A DNA stretch of 22,208 nucleotides from JAKSUT01 sp045616505 (GTDB lineage Bacteria; Cyanobacteriota; Vampirovibrionia; Gastranaerophilales; Gastranaerophilaceae), in contig JAZLGV010000086.1 in the NCBI GenBank assembly GCA_045616505.1, positions 1-22,208 on the forward strand, read 5' to 3'. The position numbers were made by a program, and so were the translations under genes. Numbering within the stretch: position 1 is the stretch's first letter; each line of letters begins with the position of its first letter. Below the pieces are notes generated by a model, which was not told where the DNA came from, searched no databases, and saw only the letters and a list, made by a program, of their open reading frames with translations. Shown one piece after another: positions 21,795 through 22,208 of this stretch.

Positions 21795-22208
21795 ATGGAA
21801 TTGGATATTATAAGAGAAGTTGACCCTTTTATAGCAGAAACTATTGAAAAAGAATTAGAAAGACAACAAAACACAATAGAACTTATCGCAAGTGAAAACT
21901 TCACTTCAAAAGCAGTTATGGCAGCTTGCGGTACTGTTTTAACAAATAAATATGCAGAAGGCAAACCTCACAAAAGGTTTTATAACGGATGCGGAAACAT
22001 CGATTTAATAGAAGAATTAGCACAAAAAAGAGCTTGTGAACTTTTTGGAATGGATCATGCGAATGTTCAACCACATAGTGGCGCACAAGCAAATATGGCA
22101 GTATTTTTGTATGCTCTAAAACCTGGTGATACTGTTTTGAGTATGGACTTATCAAATGGTGGTCATTTATCTCACGGTTCACCTGTTAATTTTTCAGGAA
22201 TGTATTTT
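21795..22208 (+). CDS. glyA: Serine hydroxymethyltransferase, 5' part (runs off the window)
   Basis: The first 138 codons of the PLP enzyme that converts serine and tetrahydrofolate to glycine and methylene-tetrahydrofolate are present; the reading frame is open to the last base of the window. Recognisable parts are TIELIASENFTS (27-38), NKYAEGKPHKRFYNGC (51-66) and the cofactor-binding HSGAQANMAVF (94-104). LSMDLSNGGHLSHG (115-128) also fits the family. The catalytic lysine lies beyond the edge. One variation: where most bacterial enzymes read RYYGGC, this has RFYNGC, so the first of the two active-site-region tyrosines (Y64 in E. coli) is Phe while the second is kept (Y63). An ideal AGGAGG lies 8 nt before the ATG. 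With the serine dehydratase genes it makes serine a metabolic hub here. Confidence 0.94.
   Translation, partial: MELDIIREVDPFIAETIEKELERQQNTIELIASENFTSKAVMAACGTVLTNKYAEGKPHKRFYNGCGNIDLIEELAQKRACELFGMDHANVQPHSGAQANMAVFLYALKPGDTVLSMDLSNGGHLSHGSPVNFSGMYF

Overview
The window is AT-rich throughout, uses the standard genetic code, and carries compact bacterial operons with strong Shine-Dalgarno sites (AGGAGG, AAAGG). Gene content and several lineage-looking hypothetical proteins suggest a gut-type member of the non-photosynthetic sister lineage of Cyanobacteria (Vampirovibrionia/Melainabacteria, Gastranaerophilales-like). This is a best guess from remembered protein style and is not proven by any marker gene here.

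Layout. 1-172: terminator of an unseen gene on the left, then a short leader. 173-2407 (+): PilZ-type c-di-GMP receptor followed 3 nt later by a large TPR protein. 2412-5407 (-): a cysteine-based phosphatase, an RmlD-like reductase, and the two L-serine dehydratase subunits (sdaAB-sdaAA, 4-nt overlap). 5525-5812 (-): a small exported protein with its own terminator. 5971-6609 (+): a GNAT-like protein with an Asn-rich N-terminus. 6613-8304 (-): an orphan Cache-PAS histidine kinase, divergent from 8470-10713 (+), which is peptidase T plus an unknown 298-aa protein. 10802-10985 (+): tRNA-Thr(GGT) and tRNA-Tyr(GTA), with a clear promoter and terminator. 11061-12243 (-): luxS-mtnN, the two-step S-adenosylhomocysteine recycling pathway (AI-2 precursor as by-product). 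12446-12928 (+): a stand-alone cyclic-nucleotide-binding domain. 12931-14540 (-): ndk-tgt. 14663-16231 (-): an AAA ATPase with an unfamiliar N-terminal half. 16324-17010 (-): AlkD-like DNA glycosylase. 17080-19004 (-): two overlapping genes for unknown membrane-associated proteins. 19286-20938 (-): a second large TPR protein, paralogous to the first. 21161-21712 (+): a membrane-anchored LysM protein. 21795-end (+): 5' part of glyA.

Most genes are housekeeping: serine catabolism, methyl-cycle recycling, queuosine tRNA modification, nucleotide balance and alkylation repair. The lineage-specific layer is more interesting. Several otherwise unrelated proteins (GNAT-like, AAA ATPase, the 366-aa membrane protein, the 298-aa protein next to PepT) begin with the same kind of N-terminus. 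It has a short alternating hydrophobic/polar start, then an Asn/Gln/Ser-rich stretch, and in the clearest cases a Phe-Gly or Phe-Lys-Gly signature. This looks like a shared N-terminal tag, and it is the best candidate here for something undescribed. Two transcription units also appear to have promoters built into the terminator of the upstream gene.
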